A stretch of 64,000 bases of DNA from Hydrogenovibrio kuenenii DSM 12350 (GTDB taxonomy: Bacteria > Pseudomonadota > Gammaproteobacteria > Thiomicrospirales > Thiomicrospiraceae): assembly GCF_000526715.1 (NCBI RefSeq), contig NZ_JAGP01000001.1, positions 434,001-498,000 on the forward strand, given 5' to 3'. Below are positions 44,293-53,645 of the stretch, piece after piece. The translations under genes were made by a program, and so were the position numbers. Under the pieces are notes generated by a model, which saw nothing but the letters and a program-made list of their open reading frames with translations, did not search any database and had not been told where the DNA came from. Numbering within the stretch: position 1 is the stretch's first letter; each line of letters begins with the position of its first letter.

Positions 44293-44412
44293 GAAATCTA
44301 TTCTACCTATGATTATAAACGACAAATTTTAAATAAAAATGTTTTCCTTGTAGGGCGAATGTTTCCAATATTGCAAAATGATGGAAGCCAACATGGCTTA
44401 AGGAGTGTAAAT

Positions 44413-44907
44413 ATGAAAAAAAGAATCAATACTTTATTATTAGCTGGTGCTTTAAGTGCATTGCCATCTATTGGGGCAGCGCAAGATTTGGCGGTAAATG
44501 TTAGTCGTCTAACAGTGGATGTTGCCAATAAAATTGCGATGGCTTCTATTGAAGCGTGCCGTGAAAAAGGGATTCCTATTAGTGTCACGGTAGTTGATCG
44601 AAGTGGTATCCCTCAAGCGCAGTTGCGCGACACTATGGCGCCGCCGGTTTCTTGGAATATCAGCTTTAAAAAAGCCTATACCTCAGTGATGTTTAACGTT
44701 AAAGGTTCGCAAATGGAATCTCGCGCAAACAGCCCATTGGTTAATTTGGGAGAGGGCTTGGCATTTATGGCGGGTTCTGTGCCAATCCAAGCTGGCGGTA
44801 AGCTTTATGGTGCAATTGGTGTCAGCGGTGCGCCAGATGGAAAAGATGATGAAAAGTGTGCAGCTGCAGGTTTAAATTCCGTTATTGATGACCTAGAAAT
44901 GATGTAA
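44413..44907 (+). CDS. GlcG/HbpS-family haem-binding protein, exported
   Basis: A 164-residue protein with a signal peptide (INTLLLAGALSALPSIGAAQ). The GlcG/HbpS domain starts at LTVDVANKIAMASIEACREKGIPISVTVVDRSG and ends GAIGVSGAPDGKDDEKCAAAGLNSV. The family binds haem or acts as a redox sensor; the substrate is not clear. The ATG at 44413 has AGGAG about 8 bases upstream; the reading frame is open to 44224, but that part overlaps the divergent kinase start. Confidence 0.85.
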   Translation: MKKRINTLLLAGALSALPSIGAAQDLAVNVSRLTVDVANKIAMASIEACREKGIPISVTVVDRSGIPQAQLRDTMAPPVSWNISFKKAYTSVMFNVKGSQMESRANSPLVNLGEGLAFMAGSVPIQAGGKLYGAIGVSGAPDGKDDEKCAAAGLNSVIDDLEMM

Positions 44908-44932
44908 TTTTTTAGTTTATTATTTCGTTATT

Positions 44933-44968
44933 AAAAGCCCCGTTTGTTTTTCAAACGGGGCTTTTTTT
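44933..44968 (+). terminator. Strong intrinsic terminator after the HbpS-like gene
   Basis: AAAAGCCCCGTTTG and CAAACGGGGCTTTT form a 14-bp stem with a TTTTT-type loop, followed by a T-run. It is a clean rho-independent terminator that isolates the Tad operon from upstream transcription. Confidence 0.92.
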
Positions 44969-45240
44969 ATGGGAAAACGCAAAACAAAACAGCTTGTTCT
45001 AATATTAAAAAATAATAATATTTTTATATTTTTTTAGGGTATAAGTAAAAATATTATCTTATAAATCAATGACTTGAGGTTTTTTGGTGCTGCGTAAAAA
45101 ACCATAGAAAAAATGTTTATTCTTCTATTAAAAAAATCACTTATAAAAGCCCATTAAAAATGTTGATTCTTTGAGTTTGCCTTCGTTAAGATAGCGACCG
45201 TCAAACCTTCTGACGGACATATTTTTAATGGAGATAAATT
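44969..45240 (+). promoter_or_regulatory. flp: AT-rich upstream region and promoter of flp
   Basis: A 272-bp, very AT-rich gap with runs of A and T (for example 45006-45040). The best promoter pair is TTGATT (45163-45168) and TAAGAT (45187-45192), 18 bp apart. A hairpin CCGTCA / TGACGG (45198-45216) would lie at the very start of the transcript. GGAG precedes the ATG by 7 bases. The hairpin could protect or regulate the highly expressed pilin mRNA. Confidence 0.45.
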
Positions 45241-45450
45241 ATGTTGGATCAAGCAAAACTTAAAAACATTCAAGCTGAAATGGCACAAAAAAAGCAAAAA
45301 CAAAAAGGTGCTAGCATGATTGAGTATGCACTTGTTGTAGCTGCTGTTGTAGGTATTGCTAGTTATTTCTTTTCTGCAGATAACTCTACAGGTATTTCAA
45401 AAGCTCTTAATGACAAGATGACAAGTGTTGCAAACAAAATTAATAGCTAA
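45241..45450 (+). CDS. flp: Flp-type IVb pilin
   Basis: A 69-residue major pilin. Prepilin cleavage is expected after G23, giving ASMIEYALVV, which fits the Flp motif G/xxxxEY with Glu at +5. The hydrophobic segment (about 26-45) is followed by a short polar tail ending VANKINS. The pre-sequence is unusually long and Lys/Gln-rich. It is the first gene of the Tad operon. Confidence 0.93.
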   Translation: MLDQAKLKNIQAEMAQKKQKQKGASMIEYALVVAAVVGIASYFFSADNSTGISKALNDKMTSVANKINS

Positions 45451-45474
45451 GTTCTTTATGCGTTTTTAAATTGA

Positions 45475-46005
45475 ATGAAAACTCGTGAAAGACATTGTTT
45501 AAAGAGGCAAAAGGGAGCAGTCATGCTAGAAATAGTTTATGTGCTGCCTCTTATGGTTCTTGCAGTGTTGATGATTTTGGAGACGGTCAATTTTTCTAGT
45601 GATAGTTTGGTTTGGAATCAAAATATGAATAACCTCTATCACAGGATTATGGCGGATGCAGATCAGGGAACACAAAATGTTTTTAGTTCAACAACAGGGA
45701 TGTTGACTTGTAATAGCGGTGTTGTTCAGCCTAGTGGAGATGCCTCTTCTCTCATGCAACAGCAGTTATATACATGGCTTAAAGCAAAATACGATTTGGC
45801 TGGTGCTACTCTACCTATTGGTGCATCAGATATTACGATAAAAAATAATCAGGTCGTTAACGCGACAGGGGATAGTTTTTTCGTTGTTGAAGCTAGCTAT
45901 CCAATGCAAACCTTGGTCTTGCCTGAACTAAAAACACTGTTTAACAATATTAGAGTTTCTGGAACCAGTATTTACGAGATTCACTTTAACTGTCGAGCCA
46001 GTTAA
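45475..46005 (+). CDS. tadE: TadE-like pseudopilin
   Basis: A 176-residue protein. The pseudopilin site is G14/AVMLEIVYVLPLMVL, with Glu at +5, followed by a hydrophobic helix to about residue 38. Two Cys (LTCNSG and HFNCRAS) could form a disulfide in the mature domain. It fits TadE, a minor subunit of the Flp fibre. It starts 24 bp after flp. Confidence 0.82.
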   Translation: MKTRERHCLKRQKGAVMLEIVYVLPLMVLAVLMILETVNFSSDSLVWNQNMNNLYHRIMADADQGTQNVFSSTTGMLTCNSGVVQPSGDASSLMQQQLYTWLKAKYDLAGATLPIGASDITIKNNQVVNATGDSFFVVEASYPMQTLVLPELKTLFNNIRVSGTSIYEIHFNCRAS

Positions 46006-46047
46006 TTTCACTTTCTCTTGAAGTAATAATTTTTGGATAAAAATAAT

Positions 46048-46935
46048 ATGAAGCTGAAAACCAGTGATTGGTTGATTTACGGCTCTGCTGGGCTGTCTGC
46101 AATTCTTGCGGTAGTGTTTGTATATGGGTATGTGCAAAACCGCATTGAAAATGCAGAAAAAAACGCCCACGTTAAGACTATTACAGTTGTTGAAAAGCCG
46201 AAGTTGCTATCTGTTGTGGTTGCCAATCGAGACATTTATAGAGGCGAGAAAATTGCCGTTGATGACCTAAAAGTATTGAATGTTCCTACTGATGGTGTCG
46301 TTGTTAATGGCGTTATTACTAATCCTCAAGATGCAGTAGGGCACATTGCCTATCAAAAAATATATGCCGGTGAGTGGCTGATTAATAAAAAAATTGGTAC
46401 AGGAAAAGATAAGCAGAAACAAAGTGTTGAGGCTCTGCTGGATAAAGGTGAACGAGCAATCAGAATTCCTGTTCGTGCAGATACTGGCTTGTTGGGTATT
46501 TTGAATCCTGGCGATCATATTGACGTAATCAGCGTATTTCAAAGTACGGATAACAAGCGCATGATCAGCCGAACCATTTTGCAAAACATTCCGGTTCTTT
46601 CTATTGGCCAAGCCAATCGAATGAAAGTCTCGGGTGAAAACAGTAAAGAAGACTCTAAAGACGGAGCGGATAGTGAAAAAACTGCTACAGAATCAATGAT
46701 TGCCGTTGAAGTCGATAATAAGCAGGCAGAACAACTGGCACTGGCGATGAATGTTGGTGCAATCCATTTGATGCTAAGAAATCCTTCGGATACAGCTTTG
46801 GTTAAAACCAAAGGAGTGAATTTGAAAGTCATGGAAAGAGGTAAAGGACGTCCGCCGAAATTTAAACCAAAATCAAAACGCGATGTAATTGAAGTGATGC
46901 AAGGTGGCGATGTTCAAGAGGTAATTACGCGATGA
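46048..46935 (+). CDS. cpaB: Flp pilus assembly protein CpaB/RcpC
   Basis: A 295-residue protein with an N-terminal membrane segment (WLIYGSAGLSAILAVVFVYGYV). A SAF-like domain at about 55-120 (LSVVVANRDIYRGEKIAVDDLK) and a CpaB domain (AIRIPVRADTGLLGILNPGDHIDVI) follow. It probably stabilises the secretin. The ATG at 46048 is preferred to TTG at 46033. It overlaps the secretin gene by 4 bp. Confidence 0.9.
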   Translation: MKLKTSDWLIYGSAGLSAILAVVFVYGYVQNRIENAEKNAHVKTITVVEKPKLLSVVVANRDIYRGEKIAVDDLKVLNVPTDGVVVNGVITNPQDAVGHIAYQKIYAGEWLINKKIGTGKDKQKQSVEALLDKGERAIRIPVRADTGLLGILNPGDHIDVISVFQSTDNKRMISRTILQNIPVLSIGQANRMKVSGENSKEDSKDGADSEKTATESMIAVEVDNKQAEQLALAMNVGAIHLMLRNPSDTALVKTKGVNLKVMERGKGRPPKFKPKSKRDVIEVMQGGDVQEVITR

Positions 46936-48491
46936 ATGCTGGAAAAAGATTTGTAATGCTAGTTTGGGTTTGTTTGACACTGGTTTGGTCTAGTCAAGTG
47001 AATGCAATGCCAAACAAAACCTATAACATAATGGCAACTGAGAGCATTATTATTAAGTTCGACTCCCCTATAAAACGTGCTTTGGTTGCCAACCCAGATT
47101 TAGCATCATTAAAGGTTATTAACTCGAAGGAATTGCTAGTTAGTGGAAAGCAGTCTGGGCGAACGGATCTGATTGTGTGGTATCAAAATACACCAAACGA
47201 AGGGCATAACATTGTTTTGAATGTTTCGCCAGACGCATCAAGACGTGAAGAAATTTCAAAAACTGTTAGTGAACTGATTTCGCAGTTAGACCCTGATAAA
47301 ACAGTGAATTTCGAGTTAAAGAATATTTGGATAGATTCAAATTCTTCGGTGAGACGAGAGTTGGATAATCTGGGTAATCAGATTGACGATGATGGTACTT
47401 TGCAAGTTGAAGCTGGTAAGAATAAAGATATTCTGCAGAAAACCCAAAAGGTTGGGCGTTTAAATATCCACCCTATTGCGGGTAATTATATGGTGCTTTT
47501 GAAAGGAACGGTACCTTATAAAGCACGAAAGAAACGTATTCAAGCTGTTATCTCTACGTTAGGTTTGAGTGTGGTAAACATGATTAAGGTTAAAGGCCGT
47601 GATCAAGTTAAGCTTTCAGTTCGTGTCGCAGAAGTAAGTAAGGGTAATCCGTTTAGAAGCGGTATGGCGGTACGAGATAAAAAAGACCGTTTTGGGATTT
47701 TCCCTCCTGGTAATTTGGGAGCGCAGGCGTTATTTAGCTTAAATAACTCACCATCTAATTCTGCAGGTATTGCTTTTCCACATGCTGATGCTTTTCAGCT
47801 TGGATTTAACCCGCAACATGGCAGCATTTTTGGTGTCCTATCCGTGTTGGAGGGGCATAATTTGGCCAGAGTTTTGGCTAAGCCTGAGTTGGTTGTGCAG
47901 TCTGGAGAAACGGCCTCTTTCCTTGTGGGCGGAGAAGTGCCAATTCCAACGGCACAAAATCAGAATACCATTACCGTTACTTATAAAGAATATGGAATCC
48001 GTTTGAGGTTTAGTCCAATTATTACCGAGGGTGGCAATATCCAGCTAACTGTGGCACCAGAGGTAAGTAATATTGATGAATCTTCTGGTGCTAACTACTT
48101 AAATATAGTTGTTCCTGGTTTTAAATCGCGTAAAGCAAATACCACTATTACGTTAGCACCAGGGCAAAGCTTTGTTATTGGCGGTCTGTTATCCGACAAC
48201 TTGCGTAGTCAGATTAACAAGGTACCCCTACTGGGTGATATTCCAATATTGGGCAGTCTATTCCGTTCAACCTCCTATGAAGAAGATAAGTCAGAGCTGG
48301 CGATTTTGGTTACGCCTACACTGGTTGATCCAATTGGAGCAAATAAAAAGGTGATTCTGCCAGGCGAAAATGTCACTCGTGCCAGCACATTTGATGGGTT
48401 CTTTTTAGGGAAAATTGCCAAAGTATTACCTCAAGGTGAATCGGCATTACCGAAAAGCATGGTTAAGATTGGATTGGAGACAGTGGAATGA
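46932..48491 (+). CDS. rcpA: Tad secretin RcpA/CpaC
   Basis: A 519-residue outer-membrane secretin. The signal peptide ends NAMPNKTY. The pilus-type N-domain (KRALVANPDLASLKVINSKELLVSGKQSGRTDLIVW) and a BON-like region are followed by the secretin domain. The latter has VLAKPELVVQSGETASFLVGGEVPIP and PGQSFVIGGLLSDNLRSQINKVPLLGDIPILGSLFRS. It forms the channel for the Flp pilus. It overlaps cpaE by 4 bp. Confidence 0.94.
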   Translation: MNAGKRFVMLVWVCLTLVWSSQVNAMPNKTYNIMATESIIIKFDSPIKRALVANPDLASLKVINSKELLVSGKQSGRTDLIVWYQNTPNEGHNIVLNVSPDASRREEISKTVSELISQLDPDKTVNFELKNIWIDSNSSVRRELDNLGNQIDDDGTLQVEAGKNKDILQKTQKVGRLNIHPIAGNYMVLLKGTVPYKARKKRIQAVISTLGLSVVNMIKVKGRDQVKLSVRVAEVSKGNPFRSGMAVRDKKDRFGIFPPGNLGAQALFSLNNSPSNSAGIAFPHADAFQLGFNPQHGSIFGVLSVLEGHNLARVLAKPELVVQSGETASFLVGGEVPIPTAQNQNTITVTYKEYGIRLRFSPIITEGGNIQLTVAPEVSNIDESSGANYLNIVVPGFKSRKANTTITLAPGQSFVIGGLLSDNLRSQINKVPLLGDIPILGSLFRSTSYEEDKSELAILVTPTLVDPIGANKKVILPGENVTRASTFDGFFLGKIAKVLPQGESALPKSMVKIGLETVE

Positions 48492-49744
48492 CACAACAAT
48501 TGTCTGCGACATCAATTGCTCTAAAACAAGCTGTCTTTATCGGGAGAGATGAAGATCTTGAAGAAGCGGTTCGTGTTTCTATTATGTCTAAATTTCAATT
48601 AGAGCGAATGGATGAACTGCCTCATGTTTGGCCTGACTCTATTGATTTAGTGCTTGTTGAATATGATGGAGAGTCTAAGGGAATTTTAGAAAAAATCAGC
48701 CAGATTTTGACTTTGTCTAAGGGCGTATCTTTGTACGTTTTGCTTAAACAAAAAGATGCTGATTTTATTATTGAAGCCAATCATCAAGGCGTGCAAGGTT
48801 TTATAGAGTGTCCGAATGAAATATTTCATATTTTATCGATTCTGCACATGCAAGACCGTCGGCGTAAAGGTAAGAACGGTAATGTGTCTTCCTTGTTTAG
48901 CTTAAAAGGCGGGGTAGGGTGTACGGCTTTAGCTACAAATATAGCCGCTCAAATTTCTACCATGACAGAAAATCGTACGGTTTTAGTCGATTTGAATATG
49001 CCGTTAGGAGATACGGCACTTTATCTGAATATGGAGAATGATCGTTTATATACCATTACGGACTTTATTTATAACCTGAATCGTTTTGATGAGAACTTGA
49101 TTTATAAATCTTTGTCACAACATGAATCGGGTTTGTATTTGCTGTCACTTCCCTCTGATATTGGTGAGTTGGATAACCTGAATTCAGAAATGATTAAAAC
49201 TATTATCAGTTCGCTGAGAAAATATTTTGACCATGTTGTTATTGATTGTTCATCAGATTTGTCAGACGTTACGCTAAGTTGTTTGGACGAGTCTGACAAT
49301 ATCGTATTAGTGACCGAGCCGTCTTTATCTTCTCTAAGAGCTGTCAATGCCGTTATTCGATTAACGCAGCGTTTAGGCTATTTGCAAGATTCAATTAAAT
49401 TAATTATCAATCGAGACACTTCGAATCAGGACGAAATGCTGGAAGAGGTGATTGACGCATTGGAAGTAGACAAGGTGGCACGTGTATCCAACGACTATAT
49501 TAGCTTTAATGAATCGTTGAAAGAAGGGCTGCTATTAAAAGAGTTTAACCCTGAATCTAAAGTCAATCGACAACTGAACTGTATTGCCAATATGTTACAC
49601 AATGGAAGCATTAATGTTGAGGTGAAAGAGGATCTTCAGCCTATAGAGACGAAGCCTTGGGATGAGTGGTTGCAATTAGCAAAAGACATGTTGAAGCATT
49701 TAAAAAGCAAAGTTCGACAAAAAACCGTCGGTGAAGCTGCGTAA
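48488..49744 (+). CDS. tadZ: CpaE/TadZ-like pilus localisation ATPase
   Basis: A 418-residue protein. The N-terminal receiver-like domain (about 1-125) has no clear phospho-Asp. The MinD/ParA-like ATPase has SLKGGVGCTALATNIA, where the Walker A Lys before Thr is Cys, while the signature Lys of KGG remains. VLVDLNMPLGDTALYL and HVVIDCSSDL follow. Reduced ATPase activity is likely, as in several TadZ proteins. It directs the Tad machine to its site in the cell. Confidence 0.9.
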   Translation: MTQQLSATSIALKQAVFIGRDEDLEEAVRVSIMSKFQLERMDELPHVWPDSIDLVLVEYDGESKGILEKISQILTLSKGVSLYVLLKQKDADFIIEANHQGVQGFIECPNEIFHILSILHMQDRRRKGKNGNVSSLFSLKGGVGCTALATNIAAQISTMTENRTVLVDLNMPLGDTALYLNMENDRLYTITDFIYNLNRFDENLIYKSLSQHESGLYLLSLPSDIGELDNLNSEMIKTIISSLRKYFDHVVIDCSSDLSDVTLSCLDESDNIVLVTEPSLSSLRAVNAVIRLTQRLGYLQDSIKLIINRDTSNQDEMLEEVIDALEVDKVARVSNDYISFNESLKEGLLLKEFNPESKVNRQLNCIANMLHNGSINVEVKEDLQPIETKPWDEWLQLAKDMLKHLKSKVRQKTVGEAA

Positions 49745-49758
49745 AGGAAAAGTGTCAC

Positions 49759-51165
49759 ATGGGTATACGTGAAAGATTACGCCAAGTAGAACAAACTCGT
49801 CAAACAGAAATAACGAAACCAACCTCTGAAGAGGTGATGTTGCAAGAAGAAGAGGAGAGTTCACCCGCCGAAAAACGCAATGTTCAAAATACTTCATTTT
49901 TGGAAATTAAAGAGCGGTGTCAAAAACTTGCAGCAGAAGATGAAGCCTTTTATGAGGCGGACAGTAAAGAAACGCGAAATGAGTTACGTCCAAGGCTTCA
50001 AGAGCTGGTCAGAGAAGTGGCTTCCGAAATGGGGTATCCGCTTACAGAGTTGGAAGTTCGGCAGCTTGGCCTAGAGTTATTGGACGAAATTTATGGTTTA
50101 GGTCCCATTGAACCTTTGATGTCTGATCCAACGGTATCAGATATATTAATTAATGGTTACAACAAAATCTACGTAGAGCGTCGAGGCAAACTTGAGTTGA
50201 CGGATGTTTCATTTATCAGTGAAGATCATTTGCGCAACAAAGTCGACCGTATGCTTTACAGTACAGGTCGTCGTGTAGACGAATCTTCTCCATTAGTGGA
50301 TGCTCGTTTGCCTGATGGATCTCGTATAAATATCATTATTCCACCATTAGCTGTTGATGGTATCTCCGTTTCAATTCGTCGTTTCCCTGAGCAGCATCTG
50401 CGCCCAAAAGACATGATTGCATTTGGCACCATGACTGAAGAAATGTATCAATTTTTGGATTATGGCGTTAAATCTGGACTGAATGTATTGGTTTGTGGTG
50501 GGACGGGATCCGGGAAAACCACTACTTTGAACATGCTTTCAGGTCTTATTCCTGTAAATGAGCGGACAGTAACTATTGAAGATAGTGCCGAATTACGTAT
50601 GCAACAGGACCACGTGGTTCGTCTTGAAACGCGGCCTTCCAATGCAGAAGGGCAGGGAGAAATTTCCCAGCGTGAATTGTTGAAGAATGCACTGCGTATG
50701 CGCCCAGACCGCATCGTTCTGGGGGAGGTTCGTGGTGGTGAAGTGTTGGATATGCTTCAGGCGATGAATACGGGGCATGACGGTTCTTTGGCAACCTTGC
50801 ATGCCAACAGCCCTAGAGATTGTATTGCACGTTTAGAGCTGATGATTAACTTGAGTGGGGTTGAAATTCCTCCTGCTTCTATTCGTAAGCAAATTTCCAG
50901 TGCTATTGATTTGATCATTTACGTAAACAGAGGGCGGGATGGTAAACGTCGAGTTGAGTCGATTACCGAGGTAGTGGGCGTTGAAGAAGACAATGTAGTC
51001 TTGCAAGAAGTCTATGTTTTTGAAAATAAAATTGACCCTGTGAATGAACGGATGTACGGCGTTTTTCGGGCAACAGGATTGCGCCCAGCTTGTGGTAAGA
51101 AGTGTGAGTCAGCAGGAATGACTATGCCCGAGAACTTGTTCAACTTCCGTAAAGAAGTGGTTTAA
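49759..51165 (+). CDS. tadA: Tad secretion ATPase TadA/CpaF
   Basis: A 468-residue secretion ATPase. The N-terminal charged region (1-60) is followed by DEIYGLGPIEPLMSDPTVSDILINGYNKIYVER. Walker A is CGGTGSGKTTTLNML, the Asp box TVTIEDSAELR, Walker B RPDRIVLGEVRGGE, and the His box TGHDGSLATLHANSP. It powers pilus extension and retraction. The C-terminus has an extra CGKKC motif. It follows cpaE by 14 bp. Confidence 0.95.
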   Translation: MGIRERLRQVEQTRQTEITKPTSEEVMLQEEEESSPAEKRNVQNTSFLEIKERCQKLAAEDEAFYEADSKETRNELRPRLQELVREVASEMGYPLTELEVRQLGLELLDEIYGLGPIEPLMSDPTVSDILINGYNKIYVERRGKLELTDVSFISEDHLRNKVDRMLYSTGRRVDESSPLVDARLPDGSRINIIIPPLAVDGISVSIRRFPEQHLRPKDMIAFGTMTEEMYQFLDYGVKSGLNVLVCGGTGSGKTTTLNMLSGLIPVNERTVTIEDSAELRMQQDHVVRLETRPSNAEGQGEISQRELLKNALRMRPDRIVLGEVRGGEVLDMLQAMNTGHDGSLATLHANSPRDCIARLELMINLSGVEIPPASIRKQISSAIDLIIYVNRGRDGKRRVESITEVVGVEEDNVVLQEVYVFENKIDPVNERMYGVFRATGLRPACGKKCESAGMTMPENLFNFRKEVV

Positions 51166-51190
51166 AGGCAAAATTCCGAGGAAATTTCGT

Positions 51191-52132
51191 ATGGATATGA
51201 GTTTTTTGTTGTTGATTTTTGCCGTACTCACGCCTTTTGTGATTTTAGCTTTTGGTTTGTCATGGCAATCTAAACAAGATAGAGCTGAGCAGCTTCACTT
51301 GTTGTTAAAGCGCGTTGGTGTTGAAACAGCTCAACAAAAGAAAATTAGTAAAAATTTTTATGAGCTGAAGAATTTGAAACTCTATCTCAGCACCATGGTG
51401 TGGCTAAAGAAAGCCGGGATTAGTGATTCAAATACGGTTTATCAGATACTTGTGGTGCAAATTGTATTGTTAATGATTAGTAGTTATTTGGTTGTGGCGC
51501 GTTTGCAGGATATGGATTCTAAAATGTGGCTGATCACTGTGATGCTTCCATTGTTACCTAGTGCCTACATCATATTTAGACGACAGCAGCGGCAGGAAAA
51601 AATGAAAAAACAATTTCCTGAAATGTTGGATTCTCTTGTTCGAGCACTTCATTCCGGTTATGGCATTGACGGTGGTTTGAATATGATTGCGAATGAGTTC
51701 CCAAAACCACTAGGGCAAGAAATGAAAGAGGTCACAAGACAGTTGGCGCTTGGCATTAATATGAGAGATATTTTGCGAGAGTTTCAATCCCGTGTTGAGT
51801 TACAAGAAGCTCAATTTTTTGTTGTGACGCTGATTATCCAACGTGAAACGGGAGGGCAGTTAGCAGCGATTTTAAACGAGTTGTCAAAGTTAATGCGTCG
51901 TAGAGAAGTTTTTCTGGCGAAACTTCGAACTATGACGGCAGAATCTCGTTTTACCGCTTGGTTTATTGGCTCCGCGCCACTGCTTTATTTGCTCTATAAA
52001 TACCTGTTTGATTACAAGTCCATGGCGTTCTTTTTATCTGACCCAACAGGGCAAAAAATGCTCTATGTTTCCCTAGCGCTCATTGCGACAGGAACACTTC
52101 TATTAAGAAAAATGTTAAAGGTTAGATTCTGA
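51191..52132 (+). CDS. tadB: Tad inner-membrane platform protein TadB
   Basis: A 313-residue GspF-like protein with an N-terminal membrane segment, two near 95-120 and one or two at the C-terminus. The conserved core is KKQFPEMLDSLVRALHSGYGIDGGLNMIANEFPKPLGQEM. LQEAQFFVVTLIIQRETGGQLAAILNELS is the second conserved helix pair. It overlaps tadC by one base. Confidence 0.92.
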   Translation: MDMSFLLLIFAVLTPFVILAFGLSWQSKQDRAEQLHLLLKRVGVETAQQKKISKNFYELKNLKLYLSTMVWLKKAGISDSNTVYQILVVQIVLLMISSYLVVARLQDMDSKMWLITVMLPLLPSAYIIFRRQQRQEKMKKQFPEMLDSLVRALHSGYGIDGGLNMIANEFPKPLGQEMKEVTRQLALGINMRDILREFQSRVELQEAQFFVVTLIIQRETGGQLAAILNELSKLMRRREVFLAKLRTMTAESRFTAWFIGSAPLLYLLYKYLFDYKSMAFFLSDPTGQKMLYVSLALIATGTLLLRKMLKVRF

Positions 52133-53022
52133 TGATTGGTCTTTTATTGTTAGTGGCTGGTTTAACATTCTTTTCCGTATTTTTACTTGCAAAACGTTTT
52201 TCGTTAAAACAAACACGCCATATGCATGCAGAACACTTAAAGGCAAGAGTTGGTTTGATAAACAATTATGTCGAAGAAAAACAAAAAGAGCAGGCGTGTT
52301 GGTGGTGTGCTTTTGGTCGATTGTTAGGGGATTCTAATGAAAAAGAATTGAACAAAATTAGGGGGTTATTGGTTAAGGGTGGGTATCGGGATGAAAAACA
52401 CCTAGGTGCTTACTTTTTTATTAAATACAGTTTTGTTCTTTTTGTTGTACTCATTAGTTTGGGGCTCTGGACTTGGTTTAGTATCAAGACACCAATCGCG
52501 ATTCTTATGCCGGTTATTAGTTTGTTATTGCCAGAAAGGGTTTTGATTGAACTAGGCAAAAGACGGCTTAATCGTATTAAAGATGCACTCCCAGATTTTT
52601 TGGATATGGCAAACATTTGTATGAATGCTGGTTTGAGTTACTTGGTCGCGTTTAAGCGAGTTACGGAAGAGCTTAAATCTATGTACCCTGAAATTTGTTA
52701 TGAGTTTAATTATCTCTTGGAACAGATTCAGATAGGTGTGCCTAGACAAGAAGCATTAAAGCAATTCAGCGAACGTAATCCATCAGATGAAATCAAAGAG
52801 CTTATCCAAGTACTGGCTCAAAACGAAAAGCTGGGTACACCTATTGGTGCCGCAATCAACGAGTTTTCGCGTAGGCTTTATCAACAACGTGAGAGTAAGA
52901 TCGAAGAAAAGGCCGCAAAAACATCAGCCAAAATGGCAATAGTAATTTTGCCTTTTTTAATGTTGCCGTATTTCATTTTGATGTTAGGCGAGAAAATGGT
53001 CATGCTGGGGAGAAATTGGTAA
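52132..53022 (+). CDS. tadC: Tad inner-membrane platform protein TadC
   Basis: A 296-residue GspF-like protein, partner of TadB. The core is RIKDALPDFLDMANICMNAGLSYLVAFKRVTEELKSMYPEI, followed by RNPSDEIKELIQVLAQNEKLGTPIGAAINEFS. The last membrane segment is IVILPFLMLPYFILMLG. Its stop overlaps the tadD start (TAATG). Confidence 0.92.
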   Translation: MIGLLLLVAGLTFFSVFLLAKRFSLKQTRHMHAEHLKARVGLINNYVEEKQKEQACWWCAFGRLLGDSNEKELNKIRGLLVKGGYRDEKHLGAYFFIKYSFVLFVVLISLGLWTWFSIKTPIAILMPVISLLLPERVLIELGKRRLNRIKDALPDFLDMANICMNAGLSYLVAFKRVTEELKSMYPEICYEFNYLLEQIQIGVPRQEALKQFSERNPSDEIKELIQVLAQNEKLGTPIGAAINEFSRRLYQQRESKIEEKAAKTSAKMAIVILPFLMLPYFILMLGEKMVMLGRNW

Positions 53023-53642
53023 TGCATCTTTATTTAAAAGGTGGTCTTCTAACGACCATTGTACTCATGGTTGTGGGTTGTACTTCTTCGCCAGCCATTC
53101 CTGATAAATCTCATCCAAATGAAATTCCCGTGGATCAGGTTGAGCCTTTGGCAAGTAATTTAACTCAGGATGATGAGTATAAATTTGGTTTAGATTTGGT
53201 AGCACTTGAAATTCGTAACAAACAGTTTGGCCGTGCAGATCGTTTGTTAGGTAAGCTCAAAAAATACAAACCTGATGACATTCGTGTCTATCGTTTATAC
53301 ACCGACTATTACGAGGCAAAACAGGATTATGCAATGGCCTTTGTTTCCAGTGAGCAAGTGTTAAAAAAATCGGGTGTAAATAGTAAAGATGAAGACAGGC
53401 ATGCTAAATATGCGCTGATGACAGATCACTATGCTGAAGCTGACAAGATCTATCAACACTGGCTAGATGATGCTGACTCAACCAGTGTGGAAGTGATTGC
53501 TCTTAATAACCTAGGATTCAGCGCACTACTGCAGAAGCACTATCGAAAAGCTAAAGATTATTTTCAGAAAGCAATCAATAAAGATCCTTTGAACGAAAAA
53601 GCACGAAATAACTTGAAGTTGATTCAAACAGTTGAACCCTAA
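53022..53642 (+). CDS. tadD: TadD TPR lipoprotein
   Basis: A 206-residue lipoprotein. The lipobox is MVVGCTS. TPR repeats at about 55-200 include VIALNNLGFSALLQKHYRKAKDYFQKAINKDPLNEKARNNL. TadD helps secretin assembly. The ATG at 53022 overlaps the tadC stop. Confidence 0.88.
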   Translation: MHLYLKGGLLTTIVLMVVGCTSSPAIPDKSHPNEIPVDQVEPLASNLTQDDEYKFGLDLVALEIRNKQFGRADRLLGKLKKYKPDDIRVYRLYTDYYEAKQDYAMAFVSSEQVLKKSGVNSKDEDRHAKYALMTDHYAEADKIYQHWLDDADSTSVEVIALNNLGFSALLQKHYRKAKDYFQKAINKDPLNEKARNNLKLIQTVEP

Positions 53643-53645
53643 CGA

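Noticed and set aside
44224-44412. N-terminal extension of the HbpS-like frame
   Set aside because: It is open by chance: it overlaps the divergent kinase start, and the ATG at 44413 has both an RBS and a signal peptide.
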